Assembly (NCBI GenBank): GCA_913063495.1
Contig: CAJXXT010000042.1
Location: 1 to 32,267 of the forward strand
Source of the DNA: an uncultured Gammaproteobacteria bacterium
Lineage (GTDB): Bacteria > Pseudomonadota > Gammaproteobacteria > Pseudomonadales > Ketobacteraceae
Direction: 5' to 3'
Length of the DNA stretch: 32,267 nucleotides
The notes under the pieces are model-generated. The model searched no databases and was not told the origin of the DNA. It saw only the letters and a list, made by a program, of their open reading frames with translations. The position numbers were made by a program, and so were the translations under genes. Below are positions 8,106-15,411 of the stretch, piece after piece; within the stretch, counting starts at the first letter, position 1, and each line of letters opens with the position of its first letter.

Positions 8106-8135
8106 CCAAATATCCAAATATCCAAATATCCAAAT
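8106..8135 (+). repeat. Tandem 8-bp repeat CCAAATAT (3.75 copies)
   Basis: Three perfect copies plus six bases of CCAAATAT, ending 76 bases upstream of the first nucleotidyltransferase gene. The unit is not a multiple of three and the array is non-coding. Copy-number change by slippage would alter spacing in the presumed promoter region. Confidence 0.9.
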
Positions 8136-8211
8136 GGCGTATTCTATCTTGCTGCCTTTTATTTACAGGCGGCAGTAGTACGCAGTTTGATTTATTAAGA
8201 GGTGTTTAGTA

Positions 8212-9120
8212 ATGGGAAGTACTTATCAGTCCCTATTTGAAAAAGGGCTAATTAAAAGCCCCCCGAAGTTCTTGGACACCGCCATTCAATATGAAGTGGT
8301 AATGGGTTCTATAGCATACGGTGTGGCGACTGACGCTTCGGATATGGATGTGTATGGTTTTGCTATCCCTCCGCGAGACTATGTTTTTCCTCATCTTAGA
8401 GGAGAGATAGCAGGGTTTGATGAACCGGGTGTACAGTTCAATCAATTTCAACAGCATCACATAATCGATAAGAGCGCTATGGGTGGTATGGGACGTGAAT
8501 ATGATATGACGTTCTATTCCATCATTAAATATTTCCGATTATTGATGGATAACAATCCTAATATTATCGATTCGTTATTTGTACCTCGAAACTGTGTCTT
8601 ATATTCGACGCAAGTAGGGGAAATGGTGAGAGAAAATCGCCATATCTTTTTGCACAAAGGGTGCTGGGCAAAGTTTAAGGGTTATGCGTACTCCCAGGTA
8701 CACAAAATGAAAACGAAGGAACCTATTGGTAAGCGTAAAGACACGATTGCTGAATATGGTTATGATGTGAAATTTGCTTATCATGTGGTGAGACTACTTA
8801 ATGAAGCCGAGCAAATATTGACGGAAAAGGATTTGGATTTGCTTCGTAATAAGGAGCAACTAAAAGCTATTCGTCGCGGTGATTGGAGCCAGGAACAAGT
8901 TGAAGAGTATTTTGTATCAAAAGAACGAGAGCTTGAAACTCTGTACTCAAAAAGCACGTTACCTGCTAAACCTGATAAAGATAAGATCAAGGTTTTGTTG
9001 TTGGAGTGTCTTGAGCATGCTTATGGCAGCTTGGATAAGTGTGTAGTGGTCGAGGATGAGGCCGTCAGGGCATTGGGGCAAATACAGATAATATTGGATA
9101 GTGTGCAAAATATTAGGTGA
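8212..9120 (+). CDS. RlaP/YcgL-family nucleotidyltransferase (first of a pair)
   Basis: 302-residue protein of the DNA polymerase beta-type nucleotidyltransferase superfamily, COG3541/YcgL-like. The active-site loop reads GSIAYGVATDASDMDVYGF, with Gly32-Ser33 and metal-binding D44 and D46. A third acidic position is plausibly in REYDMTFYSIIKYFRLLMD. The C-terminal half has family-typical helices: AKFKGYAYSQVHKM, GYDVKFAYHVVRLL and LKAIRRGDWSQEQVEEYF. AGAGG precedes the ATG. The next gene, a shorter relative, starts 30 bases on, so they probably form one operon. The substrate is not established. RlaP relatives are linked by gene neighbourhood to RNA end repair with RtcB- or Rnl-type ligases, but no ligase is visible here. 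Confidence 0.8.
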   Translation: MGSTYQSLFEKGLIKSPPKFLDTAIQYEVVMGSIAYGVATDASDMDVYGFAIPPRDYVFPHLRGEIAGFDEPGVQFNQFQQHHIIDKSAMGGMGREYDMTFYSIIKYFRLLMDNNPNIIDSLFVPRNCVLYSTQVGEMVRENRHIFLHKGCWAKFKGYAYSQVHKMKTKEPIGKRKDTIAEYGYDVKFAYHVVRLLNEAEQILTEKDLDLLRNKEQLKAIRRGDWSQEQVEEYFVSKERELETLYSKSTLPAKPDKDKIKVLLLECLEHAYGSLDKCVVVEDEAVRALGQIQIILDSVQNIR

Positions 9121-9150
9121 TAGATCAGATATAAATATCTGAAGGTTGAA

Positions 9151-9918
9151 ATGATGTGTATAAATGAACGAATTCAAGCCGAGCTTGACCGTCTTGAGCG
9201 TGAAAAGGATATAAAGATACTTCTGGCTGTTGAGTCGGGGAGTCGTGCGTGGGGGTTCCCATCACCTGACAGTGATTATGATGTGCGTTTTTTATATATG
9301 CATACCACAGACTGGTATTTGAGTGTGAGCGAACGCCGTGATGTCGTAGAGATGCCGATTGATGATGTGCTTGATATTAGTGGTTGGGATATACGTAAGG
9401 CATTTCGGCTCTTGTTAAAGTCAAACGGAACGCTTTATGAGTGGCTATCTTCTCCCTTGGTATATCGGGTTAATGAGCTTCGCATTGCCCCTATAAAAAC
9501 CTTAGCTCCCAAGGTGCTTTGTGTTGAAGTTATGTTTTATCACTATTACTCAATGTCTAAAGGGAAAATGCATGAGGTTTCTAACGCAGATGATGCGAAG
9601 TTAAAAACGTATCTTTACGCGTTGCGAACCTTGCTCTGTTGTCGGTGGTTGTTGGACGATAGAGAGGCACCACCAATGGGATTTAGTATTCTTAAGGAGC
9701 GTTATTTGCCGCTAGGAAGTAAAATCAGGGAGTTGGTAGACACGCTTCTAGCAGAGAAGGCTTGCTCTATTGAGGCGGAGAAGCGTGATCGTATACCGTT
9801 ACTTGATCAGTATTTACAAGCCGAATTAGTAAGACTTGATGGTGTGATGGGTAAGTATAATCTGGAATCGAACATTGATTTGGCGGATGACGCTTTTAGA
9901 GAGACCCTTGGGTTTTAG
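9151..9918 (+). CDS. RlaP-like nucleotidyltransferase (second of a pair)
   Basis: 255-residue protein. The N-terminal motif VESGSRAWGFPSPDSDYDVR has G30-S31 and metal-binding D42 and D44, a textbook RlaP-like (PF10127) loop. The next conserved block, LDISGWDIRKAFRLLLKSN followed by TLYEWLSSP, supplies the third Asp and the family's SNxxxxEWL motif. The C-terminal helices include KTYLYALRTLLCCRWLLD and PPMGF, also typical. AAGG lies just before the ATG. It shares only the active-site layout with the preceding protein and is about 45 residues shorter, so the pair looks like old paralogues rather than a recent duplication. Its stop overlaps a possible GTG of the next gene by one base. Nucleotidyl transfer is inferred from the fold; the target is unknown. 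Confidence 0.82.
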   Translation: MMCINERIQAELDRLEREKDIKILLAVESGSRAWGFPSPDSDYDVRFLYMHTTDWYLSVSERRDVVEMPIDDVLDISGWDIRKAFRLLLKSNGTLYEWLSSPLVYRVNELRIAPIKTLAPKVLCVEVMFYHYYSMSKGKMHEVSNADDAKLKTYLYALRTLLCCRWLLDDREAPPMGFSILKERYLPLGSKIRELVDTLLAEKACSIEAEKRDRIPLLDQYLQAELVRLDGVMGKYNLESNIDLADDAFRETLGF

Positions 9919-9947
9919 TGCTAAAACAAATACAGGTAAAGAATATT

Positions 9948-10376
9948 ATGACGATGACGTTACAACAGATTTCCGATCGATTAGAGCTCCAAGATCTCGT
10001 GACTCGATATTCTCACATCATTGATCAGGGAGATTATGATGACCTCATTGATATTTTTACTCGTGATGCGTGGATAGATTACACGGCCATGGGTGGTGTT
10101 AAAGGCAACCTTGAAGATGTTGTCAGCTTTCTAAAAAAGGTGATGCCAGGGTTCTCAAATACGCAGCACATGGTTTCAAATTACATGTTTGATATAAGTG
10201 GTGATGAGGCGACGGGAAGAGTCATGTGTTTTAATCCTATGGAGCGGAGCGTGGAGGGTGAAGAGAAGCCTGTGTTTTTTCTTGGGTTTTGGTATGTAGA
10301 TGAATATTGTCGAACAAGCTCTGGTTGGCGCATAAAGAAGAGGATTGAGGAAAAGAGTTATCATTTTACGCCATAG
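9948..10376 (+). CDS. SnoaL-like (NTF2 fold) protein
   Basis: 142 residues from the ATG at 9948 (MTMTLQQISDRLELQDLVTR). An in-frame GTG at 9918 overlaps the previous stop, but the SnoaL_4 family normally begins close to the LQDLVTRY helix, so the internal ATG is preferred. Recognisable elements are a first helix ending RYSHIIDQGDYDDLIDIFT, DAWIDYTAMGG, a central HMVSNYMFDISGDEATGRV strand pair, and a C-terminal GWRIKKRIEEKSYH strand. This cone-shaped fold occurs in isomerases, dehydratases and as binding domains. The catalytic role cannot be read from sequence. The close spacing suggests co-transcription with the nucleotidyltransferases, but a functional link is speculative. Confidence 0.75.
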   Translation: MTMTLQQISDRLELQDLVTRYSHIIDQGDYDDLIDIFTRDAWIDYTAMGGVKGNLEDVVSFLKKVMPGFSNTQHMVSNYMFDISGDEATGRVMCFNPMERSVEGEEKPVFFLGFWYVDEYCRTSSGWRIKKRIEEKSYHFTP

Positions 10377-10561
10377 TTTTTCTGCCTTTTTTTACTATGT
10401 TGTTTTTTCTTCTAGTCTTTGCCATAATCTCTTTCTAGGCGCGAAGGGGCGCCTACCCGCCAAGAGGATCTCACCCTTCTTATTTTAGGTTAGAAAAACA
10501 TTACCTTAAAATTCTGAATAATTGTTATGCGGGAAACAATAGACTATTTAGGATTCTATTT

Positions 10562-11038
10562 ATGTTATCCCCTGTAGAAGAACTTAAGATCCAAGCGAAA
10601 CGATTGCTTAAAGAGCCATCTTTTAAGGCTGAGTTACTCGTACTTAGTAAAAATCGCAACCCTCAACTAAAGCATTCCCAGCTATTTATTGCTCGTCACT
10701 ATGGATTTCGTGATTGGGAACATGCGCGTACAATACTTTCTTGCGAGGGTTATGGGCCTGGTGCGGATTGTGGAAGTTTTTGGTATGCAAATCAATGTGC
10801 AACGTTACTGAATCACTGGTGTGCAAACCATCTAGAAGCTCTCAATGTACAGCTGGCTTTAGGTGGAATTATACTGCCTTATAAGGCGCAGTTCGTGGTA
10901 GCGGATAGGCAGTATTTGGAATTTCTAGGTATGAACTACGATGATGTTTTGTGGCAAGATATTCAGCATGATTGGTGTTTAGGGCCAGTCTTTACGCGCC
11001 AAAAACTAGCACTTAAGCGATTGCTCAGAAGGGCATAA
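10562..11038 (+). CDS. Uncharacterised two-part protein with a glyoxalase-associated helical N-terminus
   Basis: 158-residue protein not assignable to a characterised function. The N-terminal 60 residues (VEELKIQAKRLLKE, then KHSQLFIARHYGFRDWEHAR) resemble a short helical module seen ahead of some glyoxalase-superfamily and ankyrin proteins, usually ending '.SHSQ..E..A...GF.DW'. The rest (FWYANQCATLLNHWCANHLE, ILPYKAQFVVADRQYLEFLG, IQHDWCLGPVF) is a compact domain rich in Trp and Cys that I recall only from uncharacterised proteobacterial proteins. It has its own upstream gap of 185 bases and a strong terminator downstream, so it is likely monocistronic. Confidence 0.6.
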   Translation: MLSPVEELKIQAKRLLKEPSFKAELLVLSKNRNPQLKHSQLFIARHYGFRDWEHARTILSCEGYGPGADCGSFWYANQCATLLNHWCANHLEALNVQLALGGIILPYKAQFVVADRQYLEFLGMNYDDVLWQDIQHDWCLGPVFTRQKLALKRLLRRA

Positions 11039-11168
11039 ATAGCGCTGGGTAACGGCTAAGTACGGGATGGATAACCTGAGGCCGCCCTATACTTCTGTCT
11101 TCTTGCAGCTTGGGAATATTCTTACGATAAGAAACGAAACGCTTGATGCTGAATGGTCGATATTACAA

Positions 11169-11216
11169 AATGCTTGAAGTAAATCCGTTTGGTATTTACT
11201 TCAAGCATTGTTTTTC
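11169..11216 (+). terminator. Strong terminator between convergent genes
   Basis: Perfect 16-bp stem AATGCTTGAAGTAAAT (11169-11184) / ATTTACTTCAAGCATT (11194-11209), 9-base loop, then GTTTTTC on the plus strand. On the minus strand the stem is followed by TTTGTAA, so it may also stop the ybbP transcript. Confidence 0.85.
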
Positions 11217-11245
11217 CGTTAGCCCTTAACGTTCAATTTTAAACA

Positions 11246-13804
11246 TCACAGCTCCCTTAATACCAGCGTTGGGCTCTCATCCAACACTTTTCTGCTGGTA
11301 AATACACCAAACAAGCCGATGACTAATGCGCCTACTAACGGTAGAAGTACGATCAAGAGAAGGTTGACGTTGTATTCAAGATGAAAGACTTGTGTGTAGA
11401 GTGCCCAAAGAACAACCTCCGTCCCCGAAACGGCGATAAGCCCAGATAGGGAGCCCATCATTGCATACTCAACCCATTGGTTGATGCGTATCTGCCGTTT
11501 ACTTGCACCTAATGTCCGCATAAGAGCGCCTTCATGAAGGCGTTGGGATAATGTTGACTGGAGCGCAGCAAACGTTACTGCAAAACCGGCAAATAACACG
11601 AATGAAAGTACAATCTCAACAGCGAGTGTGACTTGTGCGAGTATGGATTTTATTTGTTCTAAAATTGCGCCAACTTCCAATAATGTTATGGCTGGGAATT
11701 GGCGCAACATTGCATTTAGTGCATCCCTATTTTTCTCGGGCAAATAAAAACTTGTCAGATTTGTGGTGGGGTAGCTGTTAAGGCTTCCTGGTTCAAATAC
11801 CATGTAGAAATTGGGCTTGAAAGAATCCCATTTCACGGTTCTGATACTGCTTACACTGGCTTTTAGAGAGCGGCTGCCAATAAAGAAGGTGAGTTCATCA
11901 CCAAGCTTAACATTTAGTTTTTTAGCTAATCGAGCTTCAATAGATACTTTTGGAATGCTTGGGGTAGGCGATGTTTTGCTTGATTTAGTTTTATCTGACC
12001 ACCATTCCCCCTGAACGAGACGATTATCCTTTTGCATCACTTTAGCTTCTGTGAGGTTAAGTTCTCGATTTAGGGCTTCATTGCCTTCTTCTTCTTTGGT
12101 GACGGATTTTTTAACAGCAACGTTATTAATATGGGTGAGACGACCACGAGATACCGGGTATAGATTGCTGGATGTTATTTTTTTCTCTGCTAAAAACGCT
12201 TCGAAAGCATTAACGTCACCGGGCAGAATATTCATTACAAAATGGTTTGGAATATCCTCCGGCATCTGGGATTGCCATGTGTCAATAAGGTCTGAGCGAA
12301 TGATGACAACCAGTGTCATTGCCATCAATGTTATGCCAAAGGCTAGGGTTTGCCAGCGAGTTTCATTTTTTCGGCGAATGAGATTACGAATACCGGATTT
12401 TATGATTAGGGGTGACTTCTGATTGAATTTGTTGAGTAGCATAAATAGCAGAGCAACAATGATAAACCCAAACAGCGCGATGGTGGCGCCGCCAATGAGT
12501 GATGCTGCGGTGAGTCTAATGTCCTGGGTGTAAACAAATATGAGTAAGCTGACAAAAATGAATGTCGCCAGATAAATAATCACTCCGGATAGTGAATTGG
12601 GTTCTAGATTCTTACGTAACACTCTAAGAGGGGACACTTGTCGTAAGCGAATGAGGGTGGGAAGGGAGAATCCAAATAGAACAATAAAACTTAACGCTAG
12701 CCCTGTCCATGCAGAGGTAAGACTGGGTTGGGGGAACGATTCTGGTAGCATATCTTGAATTAGAAATGCAATGAGCGATTGAGATAGCCACCCAAATATG
12801 GATCCAATAACACCGGAAAAAAATGCCAGAATGGCGAGTTGAAGAATGAAAATGAATAGCACGTCGTTTTGACGGCCGCCAAGGCAGCGTATCAGTGCGC
12901 TGGTATCGTAATGAGATTCGGCATAAAGGCGGGCGCTCATGGCTATCGCAACGGCGGCAAGTAGAATCGCGACAAGGCCTGATAGTTTCATATAACTTTC
13001 AGCGCGGACTAGGGAGGAGCTTACGGATGGACGTTCATTGTGGATGTCTAGTACAGACTGGCTGGGTGTTAGTTGTGGTTTTATCCAATCCCGGTAGGTT
13101 TTAATGTTAGCGGGGGAGCCTTCAATGAGGTATCGGTAATCAACTCTACTACCTTGTTGAACAACACCTGCCTTTGGTAAATCATCTATATTCATAATAA
13201 TGCGCGGTGCAAGCGCATAAAACGCCCCACTGCGATCAGGTTCAAAGGTTAAGACACGGGAGACTTTTAGGGCGGCATCTCCAATATCAACAGTGTCGCC
13301 GACATTGATGCTTAATGACGATAATACCCTATGCTCAACCCATAACTCTCCGGTGGGAGGACTGTCTGTTGTTGTGATTTCTTCGCCAAATAAGGTAAGA
13401 GAGGTACGCATAAACCCTTTTAAGGGGTAGTTGCTACTAACCGCTTTTACTGCGGTGAGCTTTAATTCGTCCCCAGCGATGGCAACAGTGGTGAACTCTA
13501 CGGTGTGAGCTATATTCAGACTTGCCTTGGGGGCATCGTTTAAATTCTCGTTTATGTTCCCGTTTGTATAGTTTTCTAATAGCTTTGGGCTGATAGCGGA
13601 TGGACTTTTTATGACTAAATCAGCCCCAAGCAAATGAGTGGCTTTCGCTTCCATTGCATTGCTTAGTCGTTCAGTAAAGAATCCAATGGTCGTATGACTG
13701 GTGATGGCGATGAGTAGAGCGGTTGCCATAACGGTCAATGAACCGGCACGCCATTCACGAAACAGAAGCCTAAGCGCTAATCTAATGAGTGTTGGTAGTG
13801 TCAT
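11246..13804 (-). CDS. ybbP: ABC exporter permease, YbbP/FtsX family
   Basis: 852-residue inner-membrane permease (E. coli YbbP about 804). Layout: an N-terminal helix (about 20-42, SLTVMATALLIAITSHTTIG) and a first periplasmic domain of about 220 residues. A first FtsX core follows, with three helices around 270-390 and the cytoplasmic motif RCLGGRQNDVLF. Then come two further helices, a second periplasmic domain, and a second FtsX core at the C-terminus (HEGALMRTLGASKRQIRINQ, then three helices). About ten membrane helices fit the YbbP type. Its start overlaps the ybbA stop by 4 bases (ATGA), implying translational coupling. Together with YbbA it forms a MacB-like or LolCDE-like transporter. 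The neighbouring tesA thioesterase/lysophospholipase is its usual partner locus. Confidence 0.92.
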   Translation of the reverse strand: MTLPTLIRLALRLLFREWRAGSLTVMATALLIAITSHTTIGFFTERLSNAMEAKATHLLGADLVIKSPSAISPKLLENYTNGNINENLNDAPKASLNIAHTVEFTTVAIAGDELKLTAVKAVSSNYPLKGFMRTSLTLFGEEITTTDSPPTGELWVEHRVLSSLSINVGDTVDIGDAALKVSRVLTFEPDRSGAFYALAPRIIMNIDDLPKAGVVQQGSRVDYRYLIEGSPANIKTYRDWIKPQLTPSQSVLDIHNERPSVSSSLVRAESYMKLSGLVAILLAAVAIAMSARLYAESHYDTSALIRCLGGRQNDVLFIFILQLAILAFFSGVIGSIFGWLSQSLIAFLIQDMLPESFPQPSLTSAWTGLALSFIVLFGFSLPTLIRLRQVSPLRVLRKNLEPNSLSGVIIYLATFIFVSLLIFVYTQDIRLTAASLIGGATIALFGFIIVALLFMLLNKFNQKSPLIIKSGIRNLIRRKNETRWQTLAFGITLMAMTLVVIIRSDLIDTWQSQMPEDIPNHFVMNILPGDVNAFEAFLAEKKITSSNLYPVSRGRLTHINNVAVKKSVTKEEEGNEALNRELNLTEAKVMQKDNRLVQGEWWSDKTKSSKTSPTPSIPKVSIEARLAKKLNVKLGDELTFFIGSRSLKASVSSIRTVKWDSFKPNFYMVFEPGSLNSYPTTNLTSFYLPEKNRDALNAMLRQFPAITLLEVGAILEQIKSILAQVTLAVEIVLSFVLFAGFAVTFAALQSTLSQRLHEGALMRTLGASKRQIRINQWVEYAMMGSLSGLIAVSGTEVVLWALYTQVFHLEYNVNLLLIVLLPLVGALVIGLFGVFTSRKVLDESPTLVLREL

Positions 13805-14478
13805 GATGTGGTTACCAATGCGCCAGCTTCTAGGCGAATAGTATGTTGGCAGCGTTTTGCCAAATGTTCATCATGGGTAACCAAAATCAATGTTGTGTTA
13901 ATTTCCTTGTTAAGCTCAAAAAGTAGATCCGCTATATGGTTGCCGGTTTTGGTATCCAGGTTTCCAGTAGGCTCGTCTGCAAACAGTATGTCAGGCTGGG
14001 TGACAAAGGCCCTGGCTAGTGCAACGCGTTGTTGCTCGCCTCCCGATAATTGACTGGGGTAGTGGGTGAGGCGGTGGGATAAACCAACGCGCTCGAGCAT
14101 TGCAGTTGCTTGGCTTTGTGCATTTTTTTGATTTAACACTTCTAAGGGCAGCATGACGTTTTCAGTTGCGGATAGATTGGGGAGTAACTGAAATGACTGG
14201 AATACAAAACCTACATGTTCAGCACGTACTTTTGCGCGCTGATCTTCTGACATCGTAGAAAGGTTGTTACCCATTAAGGTGATATCACCAGTGGTAGCGT
14301 TATCTAACCCTGCCATTAACCCGAGCAAGGTTGATTTACCTGACCCTGAGGAGCCAACAATCGCAATAGAGTCACCTTCAGTGATACTAAGGCTAATATC
14401 CGATAGGATTTCTATGGTTTGTTGATTTAGTTCGACAGATTTGTGTAGCGCTTGGACAGCCAGGGCAAGATTGCTCAC
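13801..14478 (-). CDS. ybbA: ABC transporter ATPase, YbbA (LolD-like)
   Basis: 225-residue nucleotide-binding subunit. Walker A VGSSGSGKST (41-50), Q-loop in FVFQSFQLLP, signature LSGGEQQR (144-151), Walker B ILFADEP (164-170), D-loop GNLD and switch His in THD (H202) are all intact. It belongs to the MacB/LolD subgroup, which pairs with FtsX-type permeases and drives extraction or export from the outer face of the inner membrane rather than classical channel transport. It overlaps ybbP by 4 bases and is divergent from tesA, the same association as in E. coli. Confidence 0.95.
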   Translation of the reverse strand: MSNLALAVQALHKSVELNQQTIEILSDISLSITEGDSIAIVGSSGSGKSTLLGLMAGLDNATTGDITLMGNNLSTMSEDQRAKVRAEHVGFVFQSFQLLPNLSATENVMLPLEVLNQKNAQSQATAMLERVGLSHRLTHYPSQLSGGEQQRVALARAFVTQPDILFADEPTGNLDTKTGNHIADLLFELNKEINTTLILVTHDEHLAKRCQHTIRLEAGALVTTS

Positions 14479-14673
14479 GTTAGCGTTTGATCCTATGTGT
14501 GGTATTGTTTCGCCTATCCTAACAAATCAACAACCATAGAGTGAACCGTTAACGTGGTAGTGAATATAGCAAATGAGTCTGAACAGAATGTTTCACGAGT
14601 GAGACAATACAAAACACTGACATTCATGCTCTATATGCCGCTACAGGCGATGCGAAGTTTGACAAGAGGTTCT

Positions 14674-15411
14674 ATGAGAAGTTTGATTCGATCAGTATTT
14701 ATGTTGTTGCTGGCAAATATCAGTACAGCTTATGCAACTACACCTAATGCAACTACACCTAATGTAACTACACCTAATGTAACTACACCTAATGTAACTA
14801 CACCTAATGTAACTACACCTGATGTAGCTACACCTGATGTAGCTATGGAGAATGAGACGTGGGTTGTGTTGGGCGATAGTATTAGTGCTGGGTACGGCAT
14901 ACCCGATGGTGAGGGTTGGGTAACCTTGCTCCAGGGAAGGCTCGATGCGTCGGGTCATACGATTCAGTTGGTAAATGAGAGTATTAGTGGCGATACAACG
15001 GCAGGTGGTTTGGCTCGTTTGCCTGAGATATTAGGGCGATTAGAGCCTAATGTCGTGATTATTGAGCTAGGCGGCAACGATGGGTTGCGTGGGCTATCGA
15101 CAAAGGCAATGGAGGATAATTTATCAAAAATGATCGCCTTGAGCCTATCTAAAGATATTCAGGTACTGTTGTTAGGAATGAAAACTCCACCAAACTATGG
15201 CCGTAAATATGGAGAGCTTTTTGAGTCCGTTTTTGATTCTGTTTCAAAGCAACACAAGGTGCGCTTATTGCCATTTTTATTAGAAGGGGTGGGTGGTTTT
15301 AAGGAGCATATGCAAGATGATCGGATACATCCAAACAGGGGCGCTCAGAAGATGTTGCTAGATAATGTTTGGACTTTTCTTGAGCCAGAGTTTTTGAATA
15401 AGGATATTTAA
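14674..15411 (+). CDS. tesA: Periplasmic acyl-CoA thioesterase I / lysophospholipase (SGNH hydrolase)
   Basis: 245 residues from ATG 14674, with AAGAGG just upstream. The signal peptide is MRSLIRSVFMLLLANISTAYA. Earlier in-frame starts at 14650 and 14554 exist but spoil the signal peptide. A 35-residue linker of pentapeptides (A/V)TTP(N/D) follows, then the catalytic domain. SGNH blocks: GDSISAGYG (nucleophile S69), ISGDTTAGG (block II Gly), LGGNDG (block III Asn) and DRIHPN (D216, H219). E. coli TesA is about 208 residues; the excess here is the repeat linker. It hydrolyses acyl-thioesters, lysophospholipids and esters in the periplasm. The stop overlaps the next start by one base (TAATG), so it forms an operon with the MtfA-like gene. 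Confidence 0.93.
   Translation: MRSLIRSVFMLLLANISTAYATTPNATTPNVTTPNVTTPNVTTPNVTTPDVATPDVAMENETWVVLGDSISAGYGIPDGEGWVTLLQGRLDASGHTIQLVNESISGDTTAGGLARLPEILGRLEPNVVIIELGGNDGLRGLSTKAMEDNLSKMIALSLSKDIQVLLLGMKTPPNYGRKYGELFESVFDSVSKQHKVRLLPFLLEGVGGFKEHMQDDRIHPNRGAQKMLLDNVWTFLEPEFLNKDI
14734..14844 (+). repeat. In-frame 15-bp tandem repeat in tesA
   Basis: Seven 15-base units plus a partial, consensus GTAACTACACCTAAT, starting at the signal-peptide junction. The first two units begin GCA, three central units (14764-14808) are identical, and the last two carry GAT and GTAGCT changes. Each unit encodes V/A-T-T-P-N/D, so gain or loss of units keeps the frame and changes only linker length. Confidence 0.95.

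Noticed and set aside
8106-8135. Octamer array as a CRISPR
   Set aside because: Units are contiguous with no spacers and only 8 bases long; no cas genes.
10436-10455. Hairpin TAGGCGC/GCGCCTA between the SnoaL-like gene and the next gene
   Set aside because: Only 7 bp and followed by ACCCGCC rather than a T-run, so it does not qualify as an intrinsic terminator.
12051-12422. Plus-strand ORFs inside ybbP
   Set aside because: No start signals or recognisable motifs; antisense shadows of the permease reading frame.
14692-14958. Minus-strand ORF with repeated YIRCS units opposite tesA
   Set aside because: It is only the reverse reading of the 15-bp coding repeat in tesA; no ribosome-binding site, and the plus frame has the SGNH motifs.
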